From: Sphingosinicella sp.
GTDB taxonomy: Bacteria; Pseudomonadota; Alphaproteobacteria; Sphingomonadales; Sphingomonadaceae
DNA: 64,000 nucleotides
Assembly (NCBI RefSeq): GCF_013911755.1
Contig: NZ_JACESP010000012.1
Location: forward strand, 1-64,000
Direction: 5' to 3'
Every line of letters begins with the position of its first letter. Positions within the stretch are counted from its first letter, which is position 1. The translations under genes and the position numbers were made by a program. Positions 47,539 to 57,295 of the stretch are shown here, piece after piece. The notes beneath the pieces were generated by a model, which was not told where the DNA came from, did no database searches, and was given only the letters and a program-made list of their open reading frames with translations.

Positions 47539-49416
47539 ATGGCGATCCTGCGCGGTTTCTGGCGATTTCTGGTCGGCGTCAAGGACGGGCTGGCGCTCCT
47601 TTTCCTGTTGTTGCTGCTGTTTGCGATCCTCGCGCTAAGACAAGGTGCGGCCCCGATCAGCGTGCCGGAAGGCGGCGCGCTCGTGCTCAACATCGAAGGC
47701 TATGTCGTCGATCAGGCCACCGACCCCGATCCGCTCTCGATGTTGACGGGCGGCCCGAGCCTCCCCGGCGAGACTGAGGCTGCCGACGTGATCCACGCGA
47801 TCAACGCGGCCGCGAAGGACAAGCGCGTCAAGACGCTGGTGCTCGATCTTGACGGCTTCTGGGGCGGCGGCCTTGCGAACCTGCAGTCGATCGGCTCCGC
47901 GCTCACCGCATTCAAGACCAGCGGCAAGAAGGTCTACGCCTTCTCCTCCGCCTACCTCGACGACGGCTACTACCTCGCCGCGCACGCCGACGAGGTATGG
48001 CTCGCGCCGCTCGGCGCGGTGCTCCTCACCGGCCCCGGCGGCTCCGGCCTCTATTTCAAGGACGCGCTCGACAAGTTGAAAATCGACGTCAATGTGTTCC
48101 GCGTCGGCACCTTCAAGTCCGCGGTTGAACCCTTCACGCGCACCGAAGGGTCGCCCGAGGCGAAGGCCGCCGATCAGGCGCTCGTCGACAGCCTGTGGGA
48201 AACCTGGATGACGGACGTCTCGACGCGTCGCAAGAGCGCCGATGTCCGCACCTACATGCAATCCCTCCCCCGCCTGCTCTCCGCCTCCGGCGGCGGCTTC
48301 GCACAGGCCGCGCTCAAGGGCGGCATGGTCGATCACATCGGCACGCGCGTCGCGTTCGGCGAGATGCTGGCGAAGGTCGTGGGAAGCGGCGACGATGGCG
48401 CGCCGGGGGGCTTCAATGGCATCGCCCTTGCCGATTATCGCTATGCACACAGCGCTGCAGGACCGATGGGCGGCGGCGATGCTGTCGGTATCGTCTATGT
48501 TTCCGGCGAGATCGTCGACGGCGAGGCGCCGTCTGGCACGGCAGGCGGGCAGACCATCGCGGGCCTGATCGACGAGGCGCTTACCGACGACAGCATCAAG
48601 GCGCTCGTCGTGAGGATCGATTCCCCCGGCGGCTCGGTCACGGCGTCGGAGCAGATTCGCGAGGCGCTGATGACCGCGAAGTCGCAGGGTCTGCCCGTTG
48701 TTGCTTCGTTCGGCCCGGTCGCAGCGAGCGGCGGCTACTGGATCGCAACCGCCGCAGACGAGATCTATGCGCAGCCCTCCACGATCACCGGCTCGATCGG
48801 CGTGTTTGCGATCATCCCGACCTTTCAGCGCACACTTGAAGAATTAGGGATCAATGCCGACGGCGTGAAGAGCACGCCCTTTTCCGGCGCCCCGGACGTG
48901 CTCGATGGCATCACGCCCGAGGTCGGCGCGCTGCTGCAAGCCTCGGTGGAGGATATGTACGCGCGCTTCATGCGGATCGTCGGCGCAGCGCGGAAACTCC
49001 CGGTTGAGCGCGTCAATGCGATCGGCCAGGGCCGCGTGTGGGACGGCGGCACCGCGCGGCAACTGAAGCTCGTTGACCATTTCGGCGGCCTCGACGCCGC
49101 GGTCAACGCCGCTGCGAAGCGTGCCGGCCTGCAGCCCGGCAATATCCGCACCGTGGACGTCGAGGTCGCCCCGCCGATCCCGTTGCAAGTGCTGAACAGC
49201 CTGTTTTCCGCCGACGAAGGCGAAGCCGCGCCGCCCGATGCGCTCACGCGGCTCGCACGCGTGCAGCAGATGAAGAGCCTGTCGATGCTTGCCGAAACCA
49301 GCGCGATCGCCTCCGGTCCTTCCATGCAGGCGCGTTGCATCGCTTGCGCGGGATTACGCCCTGTCTCGGTGGCCGCGAAAGCACCGCCCGCTTGGTTGAA
49401 GTGGCTGTTTCGCTGA
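47539..49416 (+). CDS. sppA: Signal peptide peptidase SppA, 67K type
   Basis: A membrane-anchored serine protease that degrades cleaved signal peptides. The 625 residues contain one N-terminal transmembrane helix (about 17-34) and the two tandem S49 domains of the long form. The Ser-Lys dyad is split between them: Lys193 in RVGTFKSAVEPF and Ser397 in GPVAASGGYW. AAGGAAAC precedes the ATG. The C-terminal 40 residues are a low-complexity extension. Divergent from groES. Confidence 0.96.
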   Translation: MAILRGFWRFLVGVKDGLALLFLLLLLFAILALRQGAAPISVPEGGALVLNIEGYVVDQATDPDPLSMLTGGPSLPGETEAADVIHAINAAAKDKRVKTLVLDLDGFWGGGLANLQSIGSALTAFKTSGKKVYAFSSAYLDDGYYLAAHADEVWLAPLGAVLLTGPGGSGLYFKDALDKLKIDVNVFRVGTFKSAVEPFTRTEGSPEAKAADQALVDSLWETWMTDVSTRRKSADVRTYMQSLPRLLSASGGGFAQAALKGGMVDHIGTRVAFGEMLAKVVGSGDDGAPGGFNGIALADYRYAHSAAGPMGGGDAVGIVYVSGEIVDGEAPSGTAGGQTIAGLIDEALTDDSIKALVVRIDSPGGSVTASEQIREALMTAKSQGLPVVASFGPVAASGGYWIATAADEIYAQPSTITGSIGVFAIIPTFQRTLEELGINADGVKSTPFSGAPDVLDGITPEVGALLQASVEDMYARFMRIVGAARKLPVERVNAIGQGRVWDGGTARQLKLVDHFGGLDAAVNAAAKRAGLQPGNIRTVDVEVAPPIPLQVLNSLFSADEGEAAPPDALTRLARVQQMKSLSMLAETSAIASGPSMQARCIACAGLRPVSVAAKAPPAWLKWLFR

Positions 49417-49599
49417 TCGGGAGCATTGGTCCACAGCGGCTCCACTGTATGCCTCGCGCCACAGTGTGATATTTTCGTCGACATTAGGAAGATGTTTGTC
49501 GAATCCGTACAATATTCCGGAGCCGGTCCGGCGTATATGGCCGCAGATGCGGTGATCGTGCCGCGAGGGGCTGGGGAAGAGTGAACGAGGACAGAGGAC

Positions 49600-49893
49600 G
49601 TGAGCCAGTCTCTACGCATAACCGTTGGCGCGGTGATGCTGGTGCCGGTGGTCGCAGCTTTCCTGCTTACCGGTTTCCCGGCCAAAGCCGCCGCTAAAGA
49701 CCAATCGGCGCATCTCGCCGACCCGAGCATTCACACACGCATCGACGAAGACGTGAAGCAAAGCTGCCGCAACGAGCGGAAGGGCAGCGTCGAGCATTCG
49801 ATCTGCGTTGCCGAACGTCGCAAGGATGCCTGGCGTACCGTGGCGCAAACACGGTCGGACGACCGCAAGCAGCCGTCGCTTTCGCTGCGCTGA
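49600..49893 (+). CDS. Small secreted protein of unknown function (97 aa)
   Basis: From the GTG at 49600 the product has a hydrophobic signal-like segment (ITVGAVMLVPVVAAFLLTGFPAKA) and a charged, Arg/Lys/Asp-rich mature region with two cysteines (QSCRNERKG, HSICVAERRKD). Nothing matches a family I know. GAGGACAGAGGAC lies before the start. It stands alone between sppA and the convergent lpd gene. Confidence 0.6.
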   Translation: MSQSLRITVGAVMLVPVVAAFLLTGFPAKAAAKDQSAHLADPSIHTRIDEDVKQSCRNERKGSVEHSICVAERRKDAWRTVAQTRSDDRKQPSLSLR

Positions 49894-49925
49894 GGCAGCG
49901 ACCGGCCCTCCCGGATCAGAGTCGT

Positions 49926-51320
49926 TCAGACGTGGATGGCTTTGCCTTCCACGGCCATCGCTGCTTCCTTGAGCGCTTCGGAATGCGTCGGATGCGCGTG
50001 GCAGGTGAGCGCGATATCCTCGCTGGAGGCGCCGAACTCCATCGCCTGCGCGGCCTGCGCGATCATCGTGCCCGCGAGGCTGCCGACGATGTGAACGCCG
50101 AGCACGCGGTCGGTGGCCGCATCAGCGATAACCTTCACGAAGCCGTCCGTGTCGCGGTTGGTCTTGGCGCGGCTATTGCCCGCGAACGGGAACTTGCCGA
50201 CCTTGACCGCGACACCCGCCGCTTTCAGTTCGTCTTCGGTCTTCCCGACGCTCGCTGCCTCCGGCATCGTGTAAACGACCGCCGGGATCACGTCGTGGTT
50301 CACATAGCCGACACGGCCCGCGAGGAAATCTGCCACTGCGACGCCTTCGTCTTCAGCCTTGTGCGCGAGCATCGGCCCCGGCGTCACGTCGCCGATCGCG
50401 TAGATGCCTGCGACGCCGGTTTCGAACTTGTGACCGACCTCAATCTGGCCGCGCGCGTTCAGCACCACGCCCGCCTTGTTGAGGTCGAGGCCTTCAGTGT
50501 TGGGGCGGCGGCCGATGGAGACGAGCACCGCGTCCGCTTCCAGCGTTTCTGCCGCACCGCCTGCCGCAGGCTCCACCGTCACCGCGGCCGTACCCTTGGC
50601 GACCTTCACGCCCGTCACCTTGGTGCTGGTGCGGAATTCCATGCCCTGCTTCTTCAGAAGGCGCGCCATGTCCTTGCGCACGTCCCCGTCCATGCCGGGG
50701 AGAATCTGGTCCAGATACTCGACGACCGTAACCTTCGCGCCGAGACGCATCCACACCGAGCCGAGCTCGAGGCCGATCACGCCGCCGCCGATGACGACAA
50801 GGTGCTTCGGCACCTTCGGCAGCGACAGCGCGCCGGTGGAATCGACGACGACCTTCTGGTCGATCTCCACTCCCGGCAATGGGGTCACCGATGAGCCCGT
50901 CGCGATCACGATCGATTTCGCCGTATACGCCGCGCCGCCCACGTCGATGCTCGACTTGCCGGTGAAGCGCGCGCGGCCCTTCAGCCACGTTACCTTATTC
51001 TTCTTGAACAGGAAGGCGATCCCATCGGTCAGGCCCTTCACTGCTGCCAGCTTTTCATCCAGCATAGCGCCCAGGTTCAGCTTCACGCCCGAGGTTTCAA
51101 CGCCAAACTTCGCAAGGCTGCCGTCCGCCGCGTGCGCATAGAGCTCCGAGGCGTGGAGGAGCGCCTTCGAGGGGATGCAGCCGACGTTGAGGCAGGTTCC
51201 GCCCAGCGTTTCGCGGCTTTCGACACAGGCCACCTTGAGCCCGTGCTGCGCCGCCCGAATGGCGGCGACATAACCGCCGGGGCCTGCACCGATCACGATC
51301 ACGTCGAACTCTTCAGCCAT
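49926..51320 (-). CDS. lpd: Dihydrolipoyl dehydrogenase (E3)
   Basis: An FAD disulfide reductase that reoxidises lipoamide on SucB and other 2-oxoacid dehydrogenase complexes. The 464 residues have the FAD fingerprint VIGAGPGGYVAA, the redox pair Cys43-Cys48 (GGTCLNVGCIPSK), the NAD fingerprint VIGGGVIGLELGSVW and the catalytic His-Glu in CHAHPTHSEAL. The ATG at 51320 follows AAGGTTG. It is on the same strand as sucB but separated by a divergent oxygenase-like gene, so it is probably transcribed on its own. Confidence 0.97.
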   Translation of the reverse strand: MAEEFDVIVIGAGPGGYVAAIRAAQHGLKVACVESRETLGGTCLNVGCIPSKALLHASELYAHAADGSLAKFGVETSGVKLNLGAMLDEKLAAVKGLTDGIAFLFKKNKVTWLKGRARFTGKSSIDVGGAAYTAKSIVIATGSSVTPLPGVEIDQKVVVDSTGALSLPKVPKHLVVIGGGVIGLELGSVWMRLGAKVTVVEYLDQILPGMDGDVRKDMARLLKKQGMEFRTSTKVTGVKVAKGTAAVTVEPAAGGAAETLEADAVLVSIGRRPNTEGLDLNKAGVVLNARGQIEVGHKFETGVAGIYAIGDVTPGPMLAHKAEDEGVAVADFLAGRVGYVNHDVIPAVVYTMPEAASVGKTEDELKAAGVAVKVGKFPFAGNSRAKTNRDTDGFVKVIADAATDRVLGVHIVGSLAGTMIAQAAQAMEFGASSEDIALTCHAHPTHSEALKEAAMAVEGKAIHV

Positions 51321-51416
51321 CGTCAACCTTGCCTGTCTAATGTGGGAGATCAGGGATTCGGGCCGCTCTTAACGCAGTGGGTGGCGATTTAGAAGCGAAC
51401 ATGAAATGATAATGGG

Positions 51417-51442
51417 TACGAAACGAATTTCGTCGATTCGTA
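51417..51442. promoter_or_regulatory. Nested palindromes upstream of the putative oxygenase gene
   Basis: TACGAA (51417-51422) and TTCGTA (51437-51442) enclose a second palindrome ACGAA-T-TTCGT (51423-51433), 19 bases before the oxygenase start and in the region divergent to lpd. It may be an operator; the regulator is unknown. Confidence 0.35.
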
Positions 51443-51461
51443 ACGGGGGTGTTCAGCAGGC

Positions 51462-52259
51462 GTGACACGTATCGAGTTCATCAATCGCAGTTCGGCATCG
51501 AACGTCGCGAGCCAGATCAACCTGTTTGCAGCGCCGCTGCTGATTTTCCGCTGGGAAGAGGCGGAATACTGGCAGGCGGAGATCCTGGCCGCCATCGAGA
51601 AGCGCCGGCGCATCTCCAAGGGAATGCAGCGCACGAACGTCGGCGGCTGGCATTCGAAGCGCGACCTTCCTGGCTGGGAGGACCGCGCGACGCGAATGCT
51701 GGCGCAATGGGCAGCCGCGCGCGCCACAGACGCGACCGCGCAGTGGCGGCAGGGCGAGCAGCAGCCTGCGCCCCGGCAGTGGCGCATGGACGGCTGGGCC
51801 AACGTCAATCCGCCGGGCGGCGCGTACAACCGCGCCCACGACCATGTGATGCTCAACTGGAACTGGTCGGCCTGCTACTATGTGGCAGGCGCGCCTTCGA
51901 ATGCCGACAAGGGCGGCGACATCGTGTTTGAAGACCTTTGGAGCGGCGTGCAGACGCTCCAGTCCGCAACGCGTCGCAGCTTCCGCTATGCGCCTTCGAA
52001 CGGCGAAATGTTGATGTGGCCCTCGTGGGTCTCACACCGCGTCGAGCCCCACGAGGGCGACGGCGACCGCGTTTCGATCGCGATGAACTTCCACAGCCCA
52101 TGGCTCGAACGCTCGCGCTACTGGACGCACCGCCCCGGCTTCATGTGGCGAAACATGCCCTGGCTGATGCGACCGCTGGCACGGTTGCGCGGCAGCTGGG
52201 ACCAGAGCCCGGCAGGCGCGCCGCCGGGCTTCGATATCGACGTCGACGAGACCGTTTAG
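51462..52259 (+). CDS. Putative 2-oxoglutarate/Fe(II)-dependent oxygenase-like protein (TIGR02466-like)
   Basis: A 265-residue protein that I recognise as a TIGR02466-type putative 2OG-Fe(II) oxygenase. The barrel shows [28 protein letters not shown] (first His cluster), [10 protein letters not shown], and [33 protein letters not shown] (distal His and Arg for Fe and 2-oxoglutarate). The target is unknown. The start is a GTG. It sits head-to-tail against sucB (stop bases shared, TTAG) and opposite lpd, amid genes for the 2-oxoglutarate dehydrogenase complex, whose substrate it would share. Confidence 0.82.
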   Translation: MTRIEFINRSSASNVASQINLFAAPLLIFRWEEAEYWQAEILAAIEKRRRISKGMQRTNVGGWHSKRDLPGWEDRATRMLAQWAAARATDATAQWRQGEQQPAPRQWRMDGWANVNPPGGAYNRAHDHVMLNWNWSACYYVAGAPSNADKGGDIVFEDLWSGVQTLQSATRRSFRYAPSNGEMLMWPSWVSHRVEPHEGDGDRVSIAMNFHSPWLERSRYWTHRPGFMWRNMPWLMRPLARLRGSWDQSPAGAPPGFDIDVDETV

Positions 52260-53425
52260 AGGTCGAGCACCAGCCGGGTCGGATCTTCCAGCGCTTCCTT
52301 GACGCGCACGAGGAAGGTCACCGCTTCGCGGCCATCGATCAGGCGATGATCGTAGCTGAGCGCGAGATACATCATCGAGCGCACGACGATCTGGCCATCG
52401 CGGACCACCGGACGCTCCTCGATGCGGTGCATCCCAAGCACGCCGGACTGCGGCGGATTGAGGATCGGCGTCGAGAGCAGCGAACCGAACACGCCGCCAT
52501 TCGAGATCGTGAAGGTGCCGCCCTGCAGTTCCTCGATCTTGAGCTGACCGTCACGCGCGCGGCGGCCGAAGTCACCGATCGCCTTCTCGGTTTCCGCAAA
52601 CGACAATGCATCGGCGTTGCGCAGGATCGGCACGACGAGGCCGCCCGGTGAGCTGACCGCGACGCCGATGTCGGCGTAGTTGCGATAGACGATCTCGTCG
52701 CCTTCGATCGTGGCGTTGACCGAGGGGACGTCCTTCAGCGCAAGGCAGCAGGCCTTGGTGAAGAAGCTCATGAAGCCGAGGCGAACGCCATGCTTCTTTT
52801 CGAACATGTCCTTGTAGCGGTCGCGCGCTTCCATCACCGCCGTCATGTCAACGTCGTTGAAGGTCGTGAGCATGGCGGCGGTGTTTTGCGCTTCCTTGAG
52901 GCGGCGCGCGATCGTCTGGCGCAGGCGCGTCATGCGCACACGCTCTTCCTGACGGGCACCGGCAGCAGGCGCCGCAGCAGCAGGCGCCGGGGCTGTCGCC
53001 GCGCTCCGCACATCGGCCTTCGTGAGGCGTCCGTCCTTGCCCGTACCCTGCACGTTCGCGGCGTCGACGCCGGTTTCGGCGAGGGCAACAGTGACAGCGG
53101 GAGACTGCTTGGCTTCGGCGGGCGCGGCTGCCTTGGCAGGCGCTGCAGCCTTCGGAGCCGTGGCCTTCGCAGGCGCGGCGGCGACACCGCCCGCTTCAAG
53201 GCGCGCGATCACCGCACCGACATTCACCGTATCGCCCACCGCGGCGAGCTGTTCGGAGAGCACACCCGCGGACGGCGCCGGCACCTCGACCGCGACCTTG
53301 TCGGTCTCGAGGCTGACGATCGGCTCATCCGCCTTCACGGCCTCGCCCGGCTTCTTCAACCATTCGCCGACAGTGGCTTCGGTGATCGATTCACCAAGCG
53401 CAGGGATAACGACGTCGATAGCCAT
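52256..53425 (-). CDS. sucB: Dihydrolipoyl succinyltransferase (E2 of 2-oxoglutarate dehydrogenase)
   Basis: Transfers succinyl from lipoamide to CoA. The 389 residues comprise an N-terminal lipoyl domain with Lys43 in ETDKVAVEV, an Ala/Pro linker, a peripheral-subunit-binding domain ([21 protein letters not shown]) and a catalytic domain ending [16 protein letters not shown]. Follows sucA by 9 bases. Confidence 0.97.
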   Translation of the reverse strand: MAIDVVIPALGESITEATVGEWLKKPGEAVKADEPIVSLETDKVAVEVPAPSAGVLSEQLAAVGDTVNVGAVIARLEAGGVAAAPAKATAPKAAAPAKAAAPAEAKQSPAVTVALAETGVDAANVQGTGKDGRLTKADVRSAATAPAPAAAAPAAGARQEERVRMTRLRQTIARRLKEAQNTAAMLTTFNDVDMTAVMEARDRYKDMFEKKHGVRLGFMSFFTKACCLALKDVPSVNATIEGDEIVYRNYADIGVAVSSPGGLVVPILRNADALSFAETEKAIGDFGRRARDGQLKIEELQGGTFTISNGGVFGSLLSTPILNPPQSGVLGMHRIEERPVVRDGQIVVRSMMYLALSYDHRLIDGREAVTFLVRVKEALEDPTRLVLDL

Positions 53426-53434
53426 GATCTCTCC

Positions 53435-56320
53435 TCAACCTTCGATATCGTGGCCGAGCGCCTGCGCCACGAGCTTTTTCTGTTCGGCGGCATGCCGCTT
53501 GGCAAGTCCAGTCGCAGTCGCGGCGGCGGCGGCGCGGCCCGCATAGACCGGCTCGGTCTTCACACCGGCTTCCTTGAGCGCGCATTCGAGATAGGAACGC
53601 ACGAAACTCCAGCTGCCTGCGTTCTTCGGCTCTTCCTGAGCCCACACGACCGTCTTCAATTTTTTCATCCGCTTCAGGCGCACGACAAGCGCTTCAAGCG
53701 GGAACGGATAGATTTGCTCGATACGCACGATCGAGGTGGCTTTGTCACCAGCCGCGTCGCGGGCATCGGCGAGGTCGTAGTAGACCTTGCCCGAGCAGAG
53801 CACGAGCCGTTCGATCTTGTCGTCCGCTGGCGGGTTCGTGTCGGACTTGATGCGCATGAAGTGCGAATCGCCCGTGAACTCCTCGATCCGCGATACCGCC
53901 GACTTGTGCCGGAGCAGCGACTTGGGCGTCATGATGATGAGCGGCTTGCGGAACGGGCGCAGCATCTGGCGGCGCAGCACATGGTAATAGTTCGCCGGCG
54001 TCGTGATGTTGCAGACCTGCATATTGTCTTCGGCGCAAAGCTGGAGATAGCGCTCCAGTCGTGCCGAGGAGTGCTCCGGCCCCTGCCCTTCGTAGCCGTG
54101 CGGCAGCAGCATGACGAGGCCGTTCGCCCGCAGCCACTTGATCTCGCCGGACGCGATAAACTGGTCGATGATGACCTGTGCACCGTTCGCGAAGTCGCCG
54201 AACTGCGCTTCCCACAGCACCAGCGTCTTCGGATCGGTGAGCGCGTAGCCATATTCGAAGCCGAGCACGCCAAACTCGCTAAGCGGCGAGTCGAGCACCT
54301 TGAAGCGCGGGTTCATGTCATGCAGCGGGATATACTTGCCGCCCGTCTTCTGATCGACCCACACGGCATGGCGCTGGCTGAACGTACCACGGCCCGAGTC
54401 CTGGCCCGAAAGCCGGACGCCGAAACCGTCCTGCAGCAGCGTGCCGAAGGCGAGCGCCTCCGCAGTCGCCCAGTCGATACCTTCTCCGGCTGCGATCGTT
54501 TCGCCGCGCGCGGCGATGACACGCTTCAGCGTCGGGTGAATCGAGAAGCCTTCAGGAACGGTGGTCAGCACCTTGGTGACGGCTTCGATGCGATCCTGAG
54601 AAACGCCGGTATCGGCCGCGCGACGCGCCGTTTCAGGGTCGGCAGGGCGGCCGAGGCCTTCCCAGCGCCCCTCGAACCAGTCCGCCTTGTTGGGCTTGTA
54701 GCCCGGCGCGGCCTCGAAATCCTTGTCGAGACGATCAACATAGGCCTTCGTCGCGCCTTCGACCCACGCCTCGTCGATCACACCTTCGGCGATCAATCGA
54801 CCCGCGTAGACTTCGCTCACTTTCGGCTTGGTCTTGATGGCCTTGTACATCAGCGGCTGCGTAAAGCTCGGCTCGTCGCCCTCGTTGTGGCCGAAGCGGC
54901 GGTAGCACCACATGTCGATCACGACATCGCGGTTGAACTTCTGCCGGAATTCGGTCGCGACCTTCGTGGCGAAGGTGACGGCTTCGGGATCGTCCCCGTT
55001 CACGTGGAAGATCGGCGCCTGCACGGTGCGCGCCACGTCCGACGGATAGGGCGAGGAGCGCGCGAACTGCGGGCTCGTCGTGAAGCCGATCTGGTTGTTG
55101 ATGATGAAATGAACGGTCCCGCCGGTGTTGTAGCCATCGAGGCCCGAGAAGCCGAGGCACTCCGCGATGATGCCCTGCCCCGCGAACGCCGCGTCGCCGT
55201 GCAGGAGCAGCGGCAGCACCTCGTCGCGTTCCACGTCGCCGCGCAGCTGCTGGGCAGCGCGTACCTTGCCGAGAACGACCGGATTGACCGCTTCGAGGTG
55301 CGAAGGGTTCGGGGTGAGCGACAGATGGACAGGGTTGCCGTCAAAATCGCGGTCCGTGGAGGTGCCGAGGTGGTACTTCACGTCGCCCGATCCGCCGACG
55401 TCGTCGGGGTTTGAGGAACCGCCTGCAAACTCGTGGAAGATCGCCTGGAACGGCTTCTGCATGACGTTCGCGAGCACGTTCAGGCGCCCGCGGTGCGCCA
55501 TGCCGATGACGATTTCCTTCACGCCGCCGGCGCCCGCATACTTGATGACGCTTTCCAGCGCAGGCGCCATCGCCTCGCCGCCGTCGAGTCCGAAGCGCTT
55601 AGTACCGACGTACTTGCGGCCAAGGAAGCTTTCGAACTGCTCGGCTTCGATGATCTTGTTGAGGATCGCCTTCTTGCCTTCGTTCGTGAAGTGGATCTCG
55701 GCGTTACGGCCCTCGATCCGCTCCTGAATGAAGCGGCGCTCCTCCAGATCGTTGATGTGCATGTACTCGACACCGACATGCTCGCAGTAATTGTGCTTCA
55801 GGACTGCGACGAGCGCGGAGATCGTCGTTTCCTCGAAGCCCATCACACCGCCGAGATAGACGGTGCGGTTCTGCGCATCGCCCACGAAGCCGTGATATTC
55901 GGGGGTCAGTTCCTCCGGGAACGGGCGTTCGGCGAGGCCGAGCGGATCGAGATGCGCCGCGAGGTGCCCGCGCACGCGGTACGTGCGGATCAGCGTCATG
56001 GCGCGGATCGCATCGTCCGCCGCCTGGCGGACCGCCTCGGCGGAGAGCGGCGCGGCCCCGCCGCCCTTCTTCGCCGCAGCTTTCGGCTCCGGCGTCATCT
56101 GCAGCGGATCGAGCGCCGCCGTCAGATCGTCGGTCGTGGTATCCGGCCAGCCCTTGCGCTGCCACGACGGCCCGGAAGCCACGCTTTCCAGCCCCGCGAA
56201 GTGGCGCTGCCACTCCGGATCGACGGACGCCGGGTTGGCCGAATACTGGCGATAGAGGGATTCAACGAACGAGGCGGAGACGCCTTCGAGAGCGGAGGGA
56301 GGCTGTCCTTCGAAACCCAT
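53435..56320 (-). CDS. sucA: 2-oxoglutarate dehydrogenase E1 component
   Basis: A ThDP-dependent decarboxylase of the 2-oxoglutarate dehydrogenase complex, 961 residues. It has SLYRQYSANPASVDPEWQRHF near the N-terminus, EQFESFLGRKYVGTKRFGLDGGEAMAP, the ThDP and Mg site GDAAFAGQGIIAE and the C-terminal MLLPHGYEGQGPEHSSARLERYLQLCAEDNMQV. The ATG at 56320 follows AGGAATAACAGGAACC. A hairpin and a possible internal promoter separate it from sucD. Confidence 0.98.
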   Translation of the reverse strand: MGFEGQPPSALEGVSASFVESLYRQYSANPASVDPEWQRHFAGLESVASGPSWQRKGWPDTTTDDLTAALDPLQMTPEPKAAAKKGGGAAPLSAEAVRQAADDAIRAMTLIRTYRVRGHLAAHLDPLGLAERPFPEELTPEYHGFVGDAQNRTVYLGGVMGFEETTISALVAVLKHNYCEHVGVEYMHINDLEERRFIQERIEGRNAEIHFTNEGKKAILNKIIEAEQFESFLGRKYVGTKRFGLDGGEAMAPALESVIKYAGAGGVKEIVIGMAHRGRLNVLANVMQKPFQAIFHEFAGGSSNPDDVGGSGDVKYHLGTSTDRDFDGNPVHLSLTPNPSHLEAVNPVVLGKVRAAQQLRGDVERDEVLPLLLHGDAAFAGQGIIAECLGFSGLDGYNTGGTVHFIINNQIGFTTSPQFARSSPYPSDVARTVQAPIFHVNGDDPEAVTFATKVATEFRQKFNRDVVIDMWCYRRFGHNEGDEPSFTQPLMYKAIKTKPKVSEVYAGRLIAEGVIDEAWVEGATKAYVDRLDKDFEAAPGYKPNKADWFEGRWEGLGRPADPETARRAADTGVSQDRIEAVTKVLTTVPEGFSIHPTLKRVIAARGETIAAGEGIDWATAEALAFGTLLQDGFGVRLSGQDSGRGTFSQRHAVWVDQKTGGKYIPLHDMNPRFKVLDSPLSEFGVLGFEYGYALTDPKTLVLWEAQFGDFANGAQVIIDQFIASGEIKWLRANGLVMLLPHGYEGQGPEHSSARLERYLQLCAEDNMQVCNITTPANYYHVLRRQMLRPFRKPLIIMTPKSLLRHKSAVSRIEEFTGDSHFMRIKSDTNPPADDKIERLVLCSGKVYYDLADARDAAGDKATSIVRIEQIYPFPLEALVVRLKRMKKLKTVVWAQEEPKNAGSWSFVRSYLECALKEAGVKTEPVYAGRAAAAATATGLAKRHAAEQKKLVAQALGHDIEG

Positions 56321-56347
56321 GGTTCCTGTTATTCCTGGCGTGCGGAG

Positions 56348-56404
56348 GGTCCTGCGCGCCTCCCTACGCAGGACCTTCCTAAAAAGCACCTAAAAACTTG
56401 ACAA
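56348..56404 (-). promoter_or_regulatory. sucD-sucA intercistronic hairpin and candidate internal promoter
   Basis: On the minus strand, TTGTCA (56404-56399), 17 bases, TAGGAA (56381-56376) could be an internal promoter for sucA-sucB. It is followed by a perfect 9-bp hairpin (56348-56356 with 56367-56375, arm GGTCCTGCG) with no T-tract, more likely an RNA-stability or processing element than a terminator. Confidence 0.4.
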
Positions 56405-56415
56405 TTCTGCCATGT

Positions 56416-57291
56416 TTAGTTGCCGAGCACCTTCGCAAGGGTAGTGCCAAGCTCGGACGGGCTCGGCGAAACGACAATGCCCGCCGCTTCCATCGCCTTG
56501 ATCTTGTCCTCGGCGCCGCCCTTGCCGCCCGAAACGATGGCGCCGGCGTGGCCCATGGTGCGTCCCTTCGGGGCGGTGCGGCCCGCGATGAAGCCCACCA
56601 TCGGCTTCTTGATCGGGTGCGATTTCAGGAACTCGGCTGCGTCTTCCTCAGCCGAGCCGCCGATTTCACCAATCATGATGATGGATTTGGTGTCGGGATC
56701 GTTCAGGAACAAGTCGAGCACGTCGATGAAGTTGGTGCCGTTCACCGGATCGCCGCCGATGCCGACCGCGCTGGTCTGGCCGAGGCCGACCGCAGTCGTC
56801 TGGTGCACCGCTTCATAGGTGAGCGTGCCGGAGCGGGAGACGACGCCGACCGAGCCCTTCTTGAAGATGGAGCCCGGCATGATGCCGATCTTGCACTCGT
56901 CCGGCGTCAGCACACCAGGGCAGTTCGGGCCGATGAGCCGCGATTTGGAGCCCGAGAGTGCGCGCTTCACCGGCACCATGTCGAGCACCGGAATGCCCTC
57001 GGTGATGCAGATGATCAGCGGCACTTCCGCTTCGATGGCTTCGAGGATCGAGTCCGCCGCGAATGCCGGCGGCACGTAGACAACGCTGGCGTCGGCCTTG
57101 GTTACGTCCATCGCCTCGCGCATCGTGCCGAACACGGGGAGGCCCAGATGCTCCTGCCCGCCTTTACCCGGAACCACGCCGCCGACCATCTTCGTGCCGT
57201 AGGCGATGGCGGCTTCGGTGTGGAACGTGGCGGTTGCGCCGGTCAGGCCCTGACAGAGAACCTTGGTGTTCTTGTTGATGAGAATGCTCAT
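56416..57291 (-). CDS. sucD: Succinyl-CoA synthetase, alpha subunit
   Basis: Makes succinate and ATP or GTP from succinyl-CoA with SucC. The 291 residues have the CoA-binding fold ([19 protein letters not shown]), [10 protein letters not shown] and the phosphohistidine region [17 protein letters not shown]. Follows sucC by 4 bases. Confidence 0.98.
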   Translation of the reverse strand: MSILINKNTKVLCQGLTGATATFHTEAAIAYGTKMVGGVVPGKGGQEHLGLPVFGTMREAMDVTKADASVVYVPPAFAADSILEAIEAEVPLIICITEGIPVLDMVPVKRALSGSKSRLIGPNCPGVLTPDECKIGIMPGSIFKKGSVGVVSRSGTLTYEAVHQTTAVGLGQTSAVGIGGDPVNGTNFIDVLDLFLNDPDTKSIIMIGEIGGSAEEDAAEFLKSHPIKKPMVGFIAGRTAPKGRTMGHAGAIVSGGKGGAEDKIKAMEAAGIVVSPSPSELGTTLAKVLGN

Positions 57292-57295
57292 TGGG

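Noticed and set aside
52790-55414. Long plus-strand open frame over sucB-sucA
   Set aside because: A mirror of the sucA/sucB codon pattern spanning two real genes, without a ribosome site or domain.
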